From Flavobacterium sp. NKUCC04_CG (GTDB lineage Bacteria > Bacteroidota > Bacteroidia > Flavobacteriales > Flavobacteriaceae): DNA of 64,000 bases. The notes beneath the pieces were generated by a model that was not told where the DNA came from, made no database searches, and saw only the letters and a program-made list of their open reading frames with translations. Of the stretch, positions 48,404-57,524 are shown in pieces. The stretch is taken from positions 62,001-126,000 of the forward strand of contig NZ_JAHKRA010000001.1 in assembly GCF_019345525.1 (NCBI RefSeq). Direction: 5' to 3'. The number at the start of each line of letters is the position of its first letter. The stretch's first letter is position 1. Both the position numbers and the translations under genes were made by a program.

Positions 48404-50560
48404 TTAATTAGTCACCAAGGTCATTTCGTCAACAATGTGTTTGGCATCTGCAAACTTGTCAATGATAAACAATACGTAACGGATATCCACGTTGATTGTT
48501 CTTTGCAATTTAGCATCGTAGATTACATCTCCAGCCATAGCTTCGATATTTCCATCAAACGCCAATCCGATTAACTCTCCCTTTGCATTCAATACCGGTG
48601 AACCTGAGTTCCCTCCAGTAATATCATGATCCGTTAAAAAGTTTACTGGCATATACCCTTTTTTATCCGCATAGATACCGTAATCTTTAGCATTGTAAAG
48701 GTCAATTAATTTCTGTGGAACCTCAAATTCGTCGTCCCCAGGAATATTTTTAGCAACCGTTCCTTTTAAAGTAGTGTACCAATTTTCATCTGCATCGTTT
48801 ACTTTGTTTCCTCTAGGAAGATCAATAACCTTTCCGTAAGTCAAACGCAAAGTAGAATTAGCATCTGGATAGTATTTTCCATTTGGATTTGATTTGCGAA
48901 TTCCATCAACTAATAAACGATATGATTTTTGGTAATCATTTTCTAAAGCCGCAACATTTTCTGGTTGCTCTCTATATTTATTTAACAGTGCTGTTGAAAT
49001 CTTTACCAACTCATCATTTTTTAAAGCTGCTGCATCTGGCTTAGCTAAAAAAGCTTCTGCTTTCGCTTTAGAACCGAAGATACTCGTTTCAAAAGCTTTG
49101 TTGATTACTGACGTAAAGTCATTGTTATTTGCTTTTCCTAATTCAGCGATATAAGGAGCAATTTCATATCCAGTAGATTTTGTTGCATACAACTTCAATT
49201 GCGCACCCAACATTTCTTTTTCTAAAGGCTCGTAATACTCTCCATAAGTAGCTTCAACAACTTCTTTTAATTTAGGTAGCATTTCCTCACGAACTGCTTC
49301 AGTTGATGCGGCATATTTTTCAAAGGCACTCGCTAAACGGTATGGCGCAGCAGCCATAGTTGACGTACGTAACATAGTCATCAAATAATTATCGTGACGC
49401 GCTTTTTCATTTGTCGCAGCATAATAAGCGTTGATGTTAGCTACTACGTTTCCGTATTTCGCTTTGTTTTCTTTTTTGTTAGCCCATTTATTAAATACAG
49501 CTTCTGACTTATCTTTAGTCGCAGCCGTTTTGTGCTCACCTAAAGCCTCAATCATCCCTTGGCGGTTTTTCCAATAGTTAGCTACACCTGCATATTTAGA
49601 CGCATAATGTAAACGAACTGCAGGATCTTTATCCATGTATTTTTTCATTACATCCATTCCCAATTTAGATCCTTCAACCCAAGCTGGATAAGCAAATTTT
49701 ACGTTTTGCTCAATACCTTGTGCCGGCATCCAACGGTTCGTTCTACCTGGATAACCTAAAATCATAGAGAAATCACCTTCTTTAATTCCCGTTACAGAAA
49801 CTGGTAAATGGTGTTTTGGTTTTAATGGTACATTCGACGTAGAATATTCTGCTGGATTACCATCTTTATCTGCATAAACTCGGAAAAGAGAAAAATCACC
49901 GGTGTGACGAGGCCACTCCCAGTTGTCTGTATCTCCACCAAATTTACCTATACTGTTTGGAGGTGTCCCTACCAAACGAACATCGTTATAATCTTGATAT
50001 ACGAAATAATAATATTCATTTCCTTGGAAAAATGATTTTACTGAAACGGTGTATTTTCCGCCTTCATCATTCTCTTTTTGAATTTTAGCAATCTCTTGAT
50101 TGATTACTTTTTCTCTTTCTACCTCAGACATCGCATCGGTTACTTTAGAAAGAATTCTTTTACTCACATCGTCCATTCTCACAAAGAAACGAACCGATAA
50201 AGCTTTTGGTTTACGCTCATCAGCTTTGGTTTTTGCCCAAAATCCATTGGTCAAAATATCGTCTTTTGGCGTAGCTAGTTCGGCAATTTTATCATAACCA
50301 CAGTGATGGTTTGTTAAAACCAATCCTTGATCAGATACAATTTCTGCTGTGCATCCTCCATCAAATTGAACAATCGCATCTTTTAATGAACTATTATTGA
50401 TGCTGTAAATTTCTTCAGCAGTTAACTGAAGACCCATCTTTTCCATATCTCGTTGGTTTAGACGTTCAATAAACATCAAAAACCACATTCCCTCATTTGC
50501 TCTCAGCTGTGCTGGAAGTGCTAATAAAGCTACGGTTAAGAATAAAATAATTTTTTTCAT
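48404..50560 (-). CDS. S46 family dipeptidyl-peptidase (DPP7-like)
   Basis: A 718-residue periplasmic exopeptidase that releases dipeptides from peptides. Signal peptide ends near LPAQLRA (about residue 21). Catalytic triad is visible: His in VLTNHHCGYDKI, Asp in GGDTDNWEWPRHTGDFSLF, Ser in DITGGNSGSPVLNAKG. In the S1-site segment LAFDGNIEAMAGD the residue after FD is Gly, as in DPP7 (hydrophobic P1), not the Arg of DPP11 (acidic P1); this specificity is inferred. Such enzymes let Bacteroidota live on peptides. Confidence 0.92.
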   Translation of the reverse strand: MKKIILFLTVALLALPAQLRANEGMWFLMFIERLNQRDMEKMGLQLTAEEIYSINNSSLKDAIVQFDGGCTAEIVSDQGLVLTNHHCGYDKIAELATPKDDILTNGFWAKTKADERKPKALSVRFFVRMDDVSKRILSKVTDAMSEVEREKVINQEIAKIQKENDEGGKYTVSVKSFFQGNEYYYFVYQDYNDVRLVGTPPNSIGKFGGDTDNWEWPRHTGDFSLFRVYADKDGNPAEYSTSNVPLKPKHHLPVSVTGIKEGDFSMILGYPGRTNRWMPAQGIEQNVKFAYPAWVEGSKLGMDVMKKYMDKDPAVRLHYASKYAGVANYWKNRQGMIEALGEHKTAATKDKSEAVFNKWANKKENKAKYGNVVANINAYYAATNEKARHDNYLMTMLRTSTMAAAPYRLASAFEKYAASTEAVREEMLPKLKEVVEATYGEYYEPLEKEMLGAQLKLYATKSTGYEIAPYIAELGKANNNDFTSVINKAFETSIFGSKAKAEAFLAKPDAAALKNDELVKISTALLNKYREQPENVAALENDYQKSYRLLVDGIRKSNPNGKYYPDANSTLRLTYGKVIDLPRGNKVNDADENWYTTLKGTVAKNIPGDDEFEVPQKLIDLYNAKDYGIYADKKGYMPVNFLTDHDITGGNSGSPVLNAKGELIGLAFDGNIEAMAGDVIYDAKLQRTINVDIRYVLFIIDKFADAKHIVDEMTLVTN

Positions 50561-50685
50561 AATTAATTATAGTATGTTATAGCTGCGAAGATAAGTTTTT
50601 TCCTCCAATGTATAAAAGCGTTGTTTGAGGAATCTTAAAGGAAAACGCTGTAATATTGTAGTCTTAACAAAAGTTTATGTACAAA

Positions 50686-50714
50686 AAAAGGTCTTGCTTG
50701 GGGCAAGACCTTTT
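50686..50714 (-). terminator. Terminator of obgE
   Basis: AAAAGGTCTTGC (50686-50697) pairs with GCAAGACCTTTT (50703-50714) around TTGGG; the minus-strand side continues as a U-run. It begins within the stop region of obgE. Confidence 0.85.
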
Positions 50715-50716
50715 TT

Positions 50717-51730
50717 TTATGATTTTAATTCGGCATTTAACATCTTCCAAAGGGTGTCTTTCAATTCTGTAAGCCCTTGTTGAGCAATAGAAGAGATAAA
50801 CATATAAGGAACCCCTTTTAGTTCAATGTCTAATTGTGCTTTTAGCTCTGTTTTCAATTCTTCGTCTAACATATCGGATTTGGAAATAACAAGCAGCCTG
50901 TCTTTGTCTAACATCTCTGGATTGTATCGTCTCAACTCGTCCAACAAAATTTCGTACTCCTTTTTAATATCCTCTGCATCGGCTGGCACTAAAAACAACA
51001 GGGTTGAATTTCGTTCTATATGTCTTAAGAAATAATGTCCCAATCCTTTACCTTCTGCTGCTCCTTCAATAATTCCCGGAATATCAGCAATTACAAATGA
51101 TTGAAAATCTCTATAGGCAACAATTCCCAAATTGGGTTTTAATGTGGTAAAAGGATAATCGGCAATTTTTGGTTTTGCTGATGTCAGTACCGACAACAAG
51201 GTCGATTTTCCCGCATTTGGAAAACCTACAAGTCCAACATCTGCCAAAACTTTTAGTTCCAAAATGATATCCATTTCTTCAGACGGCAATCCCGGTTGTG
51301 AATATCTTGGTGTTTGGTTGGTAGAACTTCTAAAATGCCAGTTTCCCAATCCGCCTTTTCCTCCTTGAGCAATTATTCTCTTTTCACCGTGTTCTGTGAT
51401 TTCAAATAAAACTTCTCCGGTTTCTTTATCTTTTACAACAGTACCTAAAGGCACTTCAATATATCGATCTACTCCATCAGAACCGGTACTTCTAGATCCA
51501 CCACCATCTCCACCATGACCCGCTTTTACGTGACGTGCAAATTTTAAGTGAAACAAAGTCCATAGGCCTTCATTACCTACAACATAAACGTGACCTCCAC
51601 GCCCACCATCTCCACCGTCTGGGCCTCCTTTTTCAATAAATTTCTCTCTGTGTAAATGCGTAGATCCCTTACCTCCTTTTCCTGAAGCAACATATATTTT
51701 TACGTAATCGACAAAATTCCCTTCAGTCAT
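50717..51730 (-). CDS. obgE: GTPase Obg
   Basis: A 337-residue essential GTPase linked to 50S maturation and stress response. Residues 1-160 are the glycine-rich Obg fold ([16 protein letters not shown]). The G domain follows: P-loop [12 protein letters not shown], switch [11 protein letters not shown]3 [20 protein letters not shown]-type SKSD. The C-terminal OCT domain of longer Obg proteins is absent, as is usual here. Promoter -7 at 51817-51824. Confidence 0.97.
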   Translation of the reverse strand: MTEGNFVDYVKIYVASGKGGKGSTHLHREKFIEKGGPDGGDGGRGGHVYVVGNEGLWTLFHLKFARHVKAGHGGDGGGSRSTGSDGVDRYIEVPLGTVVKDKETGEVLFEITEHGEKRIIAQGGKGGLGNWHFRSSTNQTPRYSQPGLPSEEMDIILELKVLADVGLVGFPNAGKSTLLSVLTSAKPKIADYPFTTLKPNLGIVAYRDFQSFVIADIPGIIEGAAEGKGLGHYFLRHIERNSTLLFLVPADAEDIKKEYEILLDELRRYNPEMLDKDRLLVISKSDMLDEELKTELKAQLDIELKGVPYMFISSIAQQGLTELKDTLWKMLNAELKS

Positions 51731-51816
51731 CTTTCCTTGTATTATTTTTAATTATAGTTCCGTTATAGATGCTCCTAAAGAATCTATCAAGTGGACTAAG
51801 CTTGTGTTTCTGACTG

Positions 51817-51824
51817 CAAATTTA
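51817..51824 (-). promoter_or_regulatory. Promoter -7 element upstream of obgE
   Basis: Minus-strand TAAATTTG matches TAnnTTTG, about 87 nt upstream of the obgE ATG and after the adk stop. No clear -33 element. Confidence 0.45.
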
Positions 51825-51877
51825 ATTTATTTTCAGCAAAACAGTATAGGTAATCGCAATAAGGTAATTGAATTTCA

Positions 51878-52450
51878 CTAAAGCTGATCAATCACTTGGC
51901 TTAAACGCTGAGTGATTTCCTCAATAGTTCCAATACCGTTTACGGCGTGGTATTTGTTTTTAGCTTTGTAATAATCGATTAATGGTGCCGTTTTTTCGTT
52001 ATACTCAGCATAACGGTTTCTGATTTTCAATTCATCCTGATCATCCGAACGTCCGCTAGTTTTACCGCGTTCTAAAATGCGCTGCACTAAAATATTGTCA
52101 TCGGCCTCAAGAGCTATAGTAGCTGTTAAATCCCAATTTTTAGAAAGCAACAATTCATCTAATGCCTCAGCTTGCTTGATCGTTCTTGGAAATCCATCAA
52201 ATAAAAATCCATTACAGTCCTCATTTTTCTCTACCTCATCACGCAACATATCAATAGTGATTTCATCTGGAACCAATTCACCGTTGTCGATAAAAGCTTT
52301 CGCTTTTTCACCTAAGGGCGTATTGTTTTTTAAATTAAAACGAAACACATCTCCCGTAGAAATGTGCATTAAATTATATTTTTCTTTCAAAAAAGCAGCT
52401 TGAGTACCTTTCCCCGCACCAGGCTTTCCAAATAAAACTATCGTTATCAT
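51878..52450 (-). CDS. adk: Adenylate kinase
   Basis: A 190-residue enzyme converting AMP and ATP to 2 ADP. P-loop ITIVLFGKPGAGKGTQAAF; NMP-binding GDVFRFNLKN; FLFDGFPRTIKQAEAL; a short LID (RGKTSGRSDDQDELK) without the zinc-binding insert of long adenylate kinases. It follows hpt by 21 nt, forming a purine-salvage operon. Confidence 0.97.
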   Translation of the reverse strand: MITIVLFGKPGAGKGTQAAFLKEKYNLMHISTGDVFRFNLKNNTPLGEKAKAFIDNGELVPDEITIDMLRDEVEKNEDCNGFLFDGFPRTIKQAEALDELLLSKNWDLTATIALEADDNILVQRILERGKTSGRSDDQDELKIRNRYAEYNEKTAPLIDYYKAKNKYHAVNGIGTIEEITQRLSQVIDQL

Positions 52451-52471
52451 ATTCTTTTATCGTGTATGTTT

Positions 52472-53002
52472 TTATTTAATTTGATATATCTCTGGTATGT
52501 TTCTCCCGTGTTTATCGTAGTCCATTCCATAACCAACGATAAATTTATTGGGAATTTCAAAACCTACGTAATCCAAGGGAATAGTCTTGGTGTATGCTTC
52601 CGGTTTTAAACACAATGTAAATATTTTAATTTCCTTAGGCCTGTGTTGTCCAAAAAGCTCTTTTAGAGCTACCAACGTATTTCCCGTATCAACTATATCT
52701 TCCACTACGATGATTCTTCTATCCGTAATATCGATATCCAAACCCAATAATTGGTTAACCTGATTGGATGATTGCGTACCAATATACGAAGCCATTTTGA
52801 CAAAACTCATTTCGCAAGCACTTGAATAGTGTTTCATCAAGTCTGAAACGACCATAAAAGAACCGTTGAGTACACCAATAAACACCGGTACTTCACCATT
52901 CATATCAGCTTGAATTTGCTGAGCCAGCTCCTTTAAGCGAACTTGGATTTCGGAAGCCGAAATAAAAGGTACAAAGGTTTTATCTAAAACTTGGATTTCC
53001 AT
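52472..53002 (-). CDS. hpt: Hypoxanthine phosphoribosyltransferase
   Basis: A 176-residue purine-salvage enzyme that joins hypoxanthine (or guanine) to PRPP. PRPP-binding motif IIVVEDIVDTGNTLVAL, and FVGYGMDY-type C-terminal segment FIVGYGMDYDKHGRNIPEIY. The start is the ATG at 53002. The frame extends further upstream, but a -7 promoter element (53025-53032) lies there. Confidence 0.95.
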   Translation of the reverse strand: MEIQVLDKTFVPFISASEIQVRLKELAQQIQADMNGEVPVFIGVLNGSFMVVSDLMKHYSSACEMSFVKMASYIGTQSSNQVNQLLGLDIDITDRRIIVVEDIVDTGNTLVALKELFGQHRPKEIKIFTLCLKPEAYTKTIPLDYVGFEIPNKFIVGYGMDYDKHGRNIPEIYQIK

Positions 53003-53024
53003 AGGGACATAATTGTTCGATTCG

Positions 53025-53032
53025 CAAATATA
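53025..53032 (-). promoter_or_regulatory. Promoter -7 element of hpt-adk
   Basis: Minus-strand TATATTTG is an exact consensus match, with a predicted start about 16 nt before the hpt ATG. It fixes the hpt start. Confidence 0.6.
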
Positions 53033-53122
53033 ATAAATATGAAGCGAAAATTTAAATTCCACGCAAAGAATTACGGATTTATGTTTTTTATTTGTACTCT
53101 ATTTAAATTTATTACAAAACGC

Positions 53123-53665
53123 ATGGCATCACAACTACGCAGTCGTCTTGAATCTTGCTCTGCCTTATTAGAAAGCAGAACAGCACTCAAAAACCTGGTG
53201 TTATCAAAACCCGACTATGTTAATTTGCTTTTTAAAATGGCTATGGATAGCACTTTTAAAAACAATTATCAAGCCTGTTGGATTTTGGAGCTTGTTTTAG
53301 CTGAACAACCTTCCTTACTCTACCCTCATATTGCTAGTTTTTGTGATTGCCTAAGCAGCATAAAGCACGAAAGTGCTAAACGCCCTATGGCAAAAATTGC
53401 TTTTCTATTGGTCTCGTCATCTGATTTTATCTTAACTCCCTCTCAAAAACAACTTCTAATGGATTGCGCTTTGGAATGGTTAATTACCGACACCAAAATA
53501 GCCACCCAATGTTATGCCTTGGATATATTAAGTGAATTGAGTGCCACATATCCCGAATTACTTGAAATCTGTCGATCCATCATCGACCAGAGATACGCTA
53601 GTAGTAAACCTTCTTTTCAACGAAGATCAGAAAAGTTTGTACGCCGCCATTTCGGCTCTGTATAG
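53123..53665 (+). CDS. Helical protein of unknown function (HEAT-like)
   Basis: No recognised domain. I set the start at the ATG at 53123 (180 residues, MASQLRSRLESCSALL); a longer frame from 53039 or 52991 would overlap the divergent hpt promoter. The product is almost all alpha-helical with a repeating helix-pair pattern (NYQACWILELVLAEQPSLLY; CYALDILSELSATYPELLEI) suggestive of HEAT/ARM repeats, and ends in a basic tail (RRSEKFVRRHFGSV). No signal peptide, so cytoplasmic. It lies just upstream of purK, which has its own promoter. In related genomes such proteins are sometimes mislabelled as adenylosuccinate lyase. Confidence 0.65.
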   Translation: MASQLRSRLESCSALLESRTALKNLVLSKPDYVNLLFKMAMDSTFKNNYQACWILELVLAEQPSLLYPHIASFCDCLSSIKHESAKRPMAKIAFLLVSSSDFILTPSQKQLLMDCALEWLITDTKIATQCYALDILSELSATYPELLEICRSIIDQRYASSKPSFQRRSEKFVRRHFGSV

Positions 53666-53691
53666 AAAAAGCAGTAAACCGGTTTTAAGCA

Positions 53692-53722
53692 TTTACGGTA
53701 TGAGTATTTTAAATTATCTTTG
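53692..53722 (+). promoter_or_regulatory. Promoter of purK
   Basis: TTTA (53692-53695), exactly 19 nt, then TATCTTTG (53715-53722). The -7 element is perfect and the -33 differs at one base. Predicted start about 20 nt before the purK ATG at 53750. The in-frame TTG at 53720 lies inside the -7 element and cannot be the start. Confidence 0.75.
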
Positions 53723-53749
53723 CAAAAACACACAACAACAGACAATACT

Positions 53750-54904
53750 ATGAATTATTTTTCTTCTGATTTTAGATTGGGAATTTTAGGGGGCGGACAA
53801 TTGGGCAAAATGTTGCTTGCTGACGCTCGTAAATTCGATATCGCTACTTTCATTTTAGACCCGAGTTCGGAAGCACCGGCTCAATACGGTGCACATCAAT
53901 TTTTTAAAGGAGATTTGATGGATTACGAAACGGTTTATCGGTTTGGAAAAAAAGTTTCAGTATTGACTATAGAAATTGAAAACGTGAATTTGGATGCTTT
54001 GGATCAATTGGAAAGCGAAGGATTATTAGTGTATCCATCTCCAAAAACTTTACGCCAAATTCAGCATAAAGGCATACAAAAAGATTTTTATAACCTACAC
54101 CAAATTCCAACTGCCCCATACACCCGATTTGACCGCTTGGAAGATTTGCAAAACCAAGTTGAAACGCAACAAATCTCCATGCCTTTTGTATGGAAATGCG
54201 CTCAGTTTGGCTATGACGGTAATGGTGTTAAGGTAGTGCGTAGTCTTTCGGATTTACAGACTTTACCCCATGTGGAATGTATAGCAGAGGTCATGATTCC
54301 GTTTAAAAATGAATTGGCTGTTATCGTTGCTCGCAGCGCTAGTGGCGAAATCAAGACTTATCCGGTTGTGGAAATGGAATTTCATCCCGAAGCCAATCAG
54401 GTGGAATATGTAATTTGCCCGGCAAGAATTGATTCAAAAGTAGCCGATAAAGCACGTGCTATTGCTTTAAAAGTTTCTGAGAAATTCAATCACGTAGGAC
54501 TTCTAGCTGTAGAAATGTTTCAAACGGTTGACGATGAAATTTTGGTCAATGAAGTAGCTCCTCGTCCGCATAATTCCGGACATTATTCGATTGAAGCCAG
54601 TTATACTTCTCAATTTGAGCAACACTTGCGCGCAATTCTAAACTTACCATTGGGAAATACCGATAGTAAAGTAGCTGGAATTATGGTAAATTTAGTAGGT
54701 GGCGAAGGATATCAAGGCGATGTTCATTATAAGAATATGGAAAAAATTCTTCAGATAGATGGGGTTACTCCACACATTTATGGCAAGAGAGAAACCCGTC
54801 CATTTAGAAAAATGGGACATGTTACCATCGTCAATGCCGATATGGTGGAAGCCCGTAAAATTGCACAGGTAGTTAAGGAAACAATCGAGGTCATCAGTTT
54901 ATGA
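53750..54904 (+). CDS. purK: N5-carboxyaminoimidazole ribonucleotide synthase
   Basis: A 384-residue ATP-grasp enzyme that carboxylates AIR to N5-CAIR with ATP and bicarbonate in purine synthesis. GILGGGQLGKMLLADARKF starts the preATP-grasp domain; the grasp core contains ENVNLDALDQLESEG and EVAPRPHNSGHYSIEA (Mg/ATP ligands). The product goes to PurE, encoded 151 nt downstream beyond a structured spacer. Confidence 0.96.
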   Translation: MNYFSSDFRLGILGGGQLGKMLLADARKFDIATFILDPSSEAPAQYGAHQFFKGDLMDYETVYRFGKKVSVLTIEIENVNLDALDQLESEGLLVYPSPKTLRQIQHKGIQKDFYNLHQIPTAPYTRFDRLEDLQNQVETQQISMPFVWKCAQFGYDGNGVKVVRSLSDLQTLPHVECIAEVMIPFKNELAVIVARSASGEIKTYPVVEMEFHPEANQVEYVICPARIDSKVADKARAIALKVSEKFNHVGLLAVEMFQTVDDEILVNEVAPRPHNSGHYSIEASYTSQFEQHLRAILNLPLGNTDSKVAGIMVNLVGGEGYQGDVHYKNMEKILQIDGVTPHIYGKRETRPFRKMGHVTIVNADMVEARKIAQVVKETIEVISL

Positions 54905-54937
54905 TTCAATGCTGCCTTTGATCGACAGCAAGAATTT

Positions 54938-55024
54938 GCGTTAGAGATGGAAGCGACATCCTTTGCTTTTGCGCAAGCGAAAACAAAGATATAGCGAACA
55001 GCCCGACCCGCAGGGTAACGCCCG
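54938..55024 (+). repeat. Structured, repeat-like flavobacterial intergenic element
   Basis: The purK-purE spacer contains AGATGGAAGCGACATCCTTTG, a hairpin (CTTTG...CAAAG enclosing TTTT/AAAA), then GATATAGCGAACAGCCCGAC and a CCC-GCA-GGG mini-hairpin with AACGCCC. It is GC-richer than its surroundings and non-coding. From memory, very similar blocks (ATATAGCG...AGCCCGACCC...ACGCCC) occur many times in flavobacterial genomes between genes; I cannot search here. Only one copy was noticed in this window. Confidence 0.5.
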
Positions 55025-55055
55025 AAATAGAGTTAAAATAACGAAATAAAACAGT

Positions 55056-55538
55056 ATGAAAATAGCCGTAGTAATGGGTAGTATCTCGGACATGCCGGTG
55101 ATGCAAGATGCCATAGACATCATTAAAGAATTTGGAATTGAGGTGGTAGTAGATATTGTTTCTGCACACCGTACACCAGAAAAACTAGTAGATTTTTCGT
55201 CTCAAGCACATTTAAGAGGATTTAATGTCATTATAGCTGGTGCCGGTGGCGCTGCACATTTACCGGGAATGGTAGCATCAATGTCTCCGCTTCCCGTAAT
55301 TGGCGTTCCAGTAAAATCGAGCAATTCAATCGACGGCTGGGATAGTGTTTTGTCTATTTTACAAATGCCTGGTGGTGTACCTGTTGCTACTGTAGCACTA
55401 AACGGTGGTAAAAATGCCGGTTTACTAGCAATCCAGATATTGGGAAGTCAAGATGAAACATTAAGAAATAAAATGATAACATACAAAAATGGTTTACGCG
55501 ACGTGGTGCTAGCCGCAGCTGCAAAATTAAATTCTTAA
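55056..55538 (+). CDS. purE: N5-carboxyaminoimidazole ribonucleotide mutase
   Basis: A 160-residue class I PurE that converts N5-CAIR to CAIR. MKIAVVMGSISDMPVMQDA, SAHRTPEKLVDF (catalytic His) and IAGAGGAAHLPGMVA are diagnostic; GVPVKSSNSIDGWDSVLSIL closes the active site. It probably shares the purK transcript, with the structured element between. Confidence 0.96.
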   Translation: MKIAVVMGSISDMPVMQDAIDIIKEFGIEVVVDIVSAHRTPEKLVDFSSQAHLRGFNVIIAGAGGAAHLPGMVASMSPLPVIGVPVKSSNSIDGWDSVLSILQMPGGVPVATVALNGGKNAGLLAIQILGSQDETLRNKMITYKNGLRDVVLAAAAKLNS

Positions 55539-55552
55539 GAAGTTCTTAGAAT

Positions 55553-55585
55553 AAGTAGTAATGGTCTTATCGATCATTACTACTT
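55553..55585 (+). terminator. Weak terminator-like hairpin after purE
   Basis: AAGTAGTAATG (55553-55563) pairs perfectly with CATTACTACTT (55575-55585) around an 11-nt loop. The following TAATTCGATGATTTTT is only partly T-rich. Confidence 0.5.
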
Positions 55586-55713
55586 TAATTCGATGATTTT
55601 TCACAACAACCTATCTCCCATACGGATTCCCTTTAGCGAAATCTTCAGCCAATAGGTAATTCCACCGAGCCTTGTATTTTCCTTATTCCGCTAAAATTCC
55701 TGTTTACTCGCTT

Positions 55714-56712
55714 TTATTCTTTTCCCGAATTCGCGCGCACTTCCTTCACAAAATCCAAGGTCACCTTAGCCATATCGCAGATTTGCACGTCTGTAAAATC
55801 ATACTTACTCAGTAAATTTCGCACAATCTCCGTTTTAACTTCTAGCTTTCCTTCTAGCTTTCCTTCTAGCTTTCCTTCTAGCTTTCCTTCTTCCCTGCCT
55901 TCTTCCCTGCCTTCTTCCCTGCCTTCTCTTCTTGCTACTAGTCCTTCTTCTTTTGCTTCTTTTCTAGCTTCTTTTCTAGCTTTTTTCTTGGCTTCATTGA
56001 TCTGATAATAGGTTGTATTCTCTTGATCTCTTCTTCTTTTTACTTCTGTATTATACATAAACTGTTCTTCTTTAGTTAAATTAGTAAATTCTGCTAAATC
56101 AAATAATCTTTCAAATACCGTTTGGTTCAAAAACTCCGGTAGATGATTCAATTTGGACAGATGCTTAAGCACATACATCCAATGATCCAAATCTCCGTCT
56201 AAGTCCTCGGGTTGCTTTAAGAAAAGATCTAACTCCAAATAGACAAATTCCAATCCCGAATAAAAAACAACACCGCTATCCTTATTACACAAGCAAACAT
56301 CATGCACATAACCCGATTTTGAATCTGATATTACAAAACCGTCTATAATCGCTACAACCCCTATTGGTGGAATATTAAAATTCCACTTCTGCCTATCTCG
56401 TTTCGGCGCTTGATCAGCTATTAATCTACTACTATAATACAACATGCGCTTTTTTAAATTGTATTGGTTGCTTCGTTGCACTTCAATAATATATTTAGAC
56501 CCATCTTTAGCTGAACAGGTCAAATCAAAAATGACTGTTCCCATATCCTTGGAATCGCCGACATATTCATTTTTATCATACACCATATCTGACAAATGCT
56601 TCTGTCCTCTAAAAACGGCATGAAGCAACGACATCAACAGCTCCTTGTTTGGCTCAGAACCAAATATCTTTTTAAATGCAAAATCGGTAAGCAAATCAAT
56701 ATACCTTGCCAC
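55714..56712 (-). CDS. Rpn/PD-(D/E)XK nuclease family protein with repeat-encoded tail
   Basis: A 332-residue protein of the Rpn/transposase_31-like group. The GTG start at 56712 gives the family-typical MARYIDLLTDFAFKKIFG. The nuclease core shows GTVIFDLTCSAKDG and YIIEVQRSNQ (Asp...Glu-x-Gln of the PD-(D/E)XK fold). Residues ~245-300 are a highly charged linker built of REEG and KLEG units encoded by seven exact 12-bp DNA repeats (55842-55925). Family members stimulate recombination or act as selfish or defence-like nucleases; no transposon ends or partner gene were seen. Confidence 0.85.
   Translation of the reverse strand: MARYIDLLTDFAFKKIFGSEPNKELLMSLLHAVFRGQKHLSDMVYDKNEYVGDSKDMGTVIFDLTCSAKDGSKYIIEVQRSNQYNLKKRMLYYSSRLIADQAPKRDRQKWNFNIPPIGVVAIIDGFVISDSKSGYVHDVCLCNKDSGVVFYSGLEFVYLELDLFLKQPEDLDGDLDHWMYVLKHLSKLNHLPEFLNQTVFERLFDLAEFTNLTKEEQFMYNTEVKRRRDQENTTYYQINEAKKKARKEARKEAKEEGLVARREGREEGREEGREEGKLEGKLEGKLEGKLEVKTEIVRNLLSKYDFTDVQICDMAKVTLDFVKEVRANSGKE
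55842..55925. repeat. Seven 12-bp tandem units inside the Rpn gene
   Basis: Four exact copies of CTAGCTTTCCTT (55842-55889) followed directly by three exact copies of CTTCCCTGCCTT (55890-55925). Each unit encodes four residues (KLEG or REEG type), so copy-number change would keep the frame and vary the tail length. Confidence 0.92.
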
Positions 56713-56955
56713 AACATCATAGCACTTTGATTATTAGCTATCTAAAAATAAATAACCTGAAGTAAACAACCAAAATATTTAACGTTTTTATTTAAGCCTT
56801 CTTCTCCATTGGCATATCTGAATTGAAAACAATAAAAGTTAAATTTTGCTAAATAAATATAGTATTCTTTTTAATAAGTTTTATTACCTTACTTTAGCCA
56901 CCATTAAACTACTAATTAAGCAAAAAAAACTACTTAACCTCCTAAAACAAAAATT

Positions 56956-57447
56956 ATGAAAAGATTCACCATCAAAAACCTTTTAACATTACTAGTACTA
57001 TTTTTAGCCCTGTCTTCGTGTAGTTCCGATGACTGTTCTTCTTACGCTGACTCTCCTCCTCTATTTCTCGCAGATCTAAAATTTGAAGATGCCGAAACCG
57101 GTGAGAATTTATTTCTTAGCGGAAAAATCACACCCAACGACATCAAACTAATTGGAAGTGATAACAATCGTATTATCAGAAATGAAGGGGTGGCAGTCGA
57201 AAATCCAAAACCAACGATAACCTTTAATTTAGGCACAGAACACCAACAAGCTAAAATCTATTGGGAATATACCATTCACGATAAACCAGCCTTTACAATC
57301 AGTTTTAATGCTATTGAAACAAAAAGCAATTCTAAGTGTTCTGGATTCCGTCACTATTTTTATCCAGATCACCAGAGCTTAGAAATCAAAGACACTAAAG
57401 GAGTGATTATTAAAGAAGGAGAGACGCAATTTGTAATAAAAATTTGA
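56956..57447 (+). CDS. Small lipoprotein of unknown function, probably surface-exposed
   Basis: A 163-residue protein. Lipobox ALSSC places the lipidated Cys at about residue 22; SSDD directly after it matches the flavobacterial surface export signal. The remainder is beta-rich (FLADLKFEDAETGENLFLSG; FVIKI end) with two further Cys in the mature part (DDCSSY, SKCSGF) that might form a disulfide. No family recognised. It stands alone between the Rpn gene and the M3 peptidase. Confidence 0.72.
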   Translation: MKRFTIKNLLTLLVLFLALSSCSSDDCSSYADSPPLFLADLKFEDAETGENLFLSGKITPNDIKLIGSDNNRIIRNEGVAVENPKPTITFNLGTEHQQAKIYWEYTIHDKPAFTISFNAIETKSNSKCSGFRHYFYPDHQSLEIKDTKGVIIKEGETQFVIKI

Positions 57448-57524
57448 TTTAGAATGAATAGTTTTTTAATGATTTTTCAAAGCATAAAAAAAGTCGTATT
57501 TTTAGCTTTTTAAAAATCTGTTTA

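Noticed and set aside
54906..55169. Minus-strand ORFs across the purK-purE spacer
   Set aside because: They overlap purE, have no recognisable domain, and run through the structured repeat-like element.
55714..56712. Insertion sequence around the Rpn-type gene
   Set aside because: Although the family is often called transposase, I saw no terminal inverted repeats or target duplication beside it.
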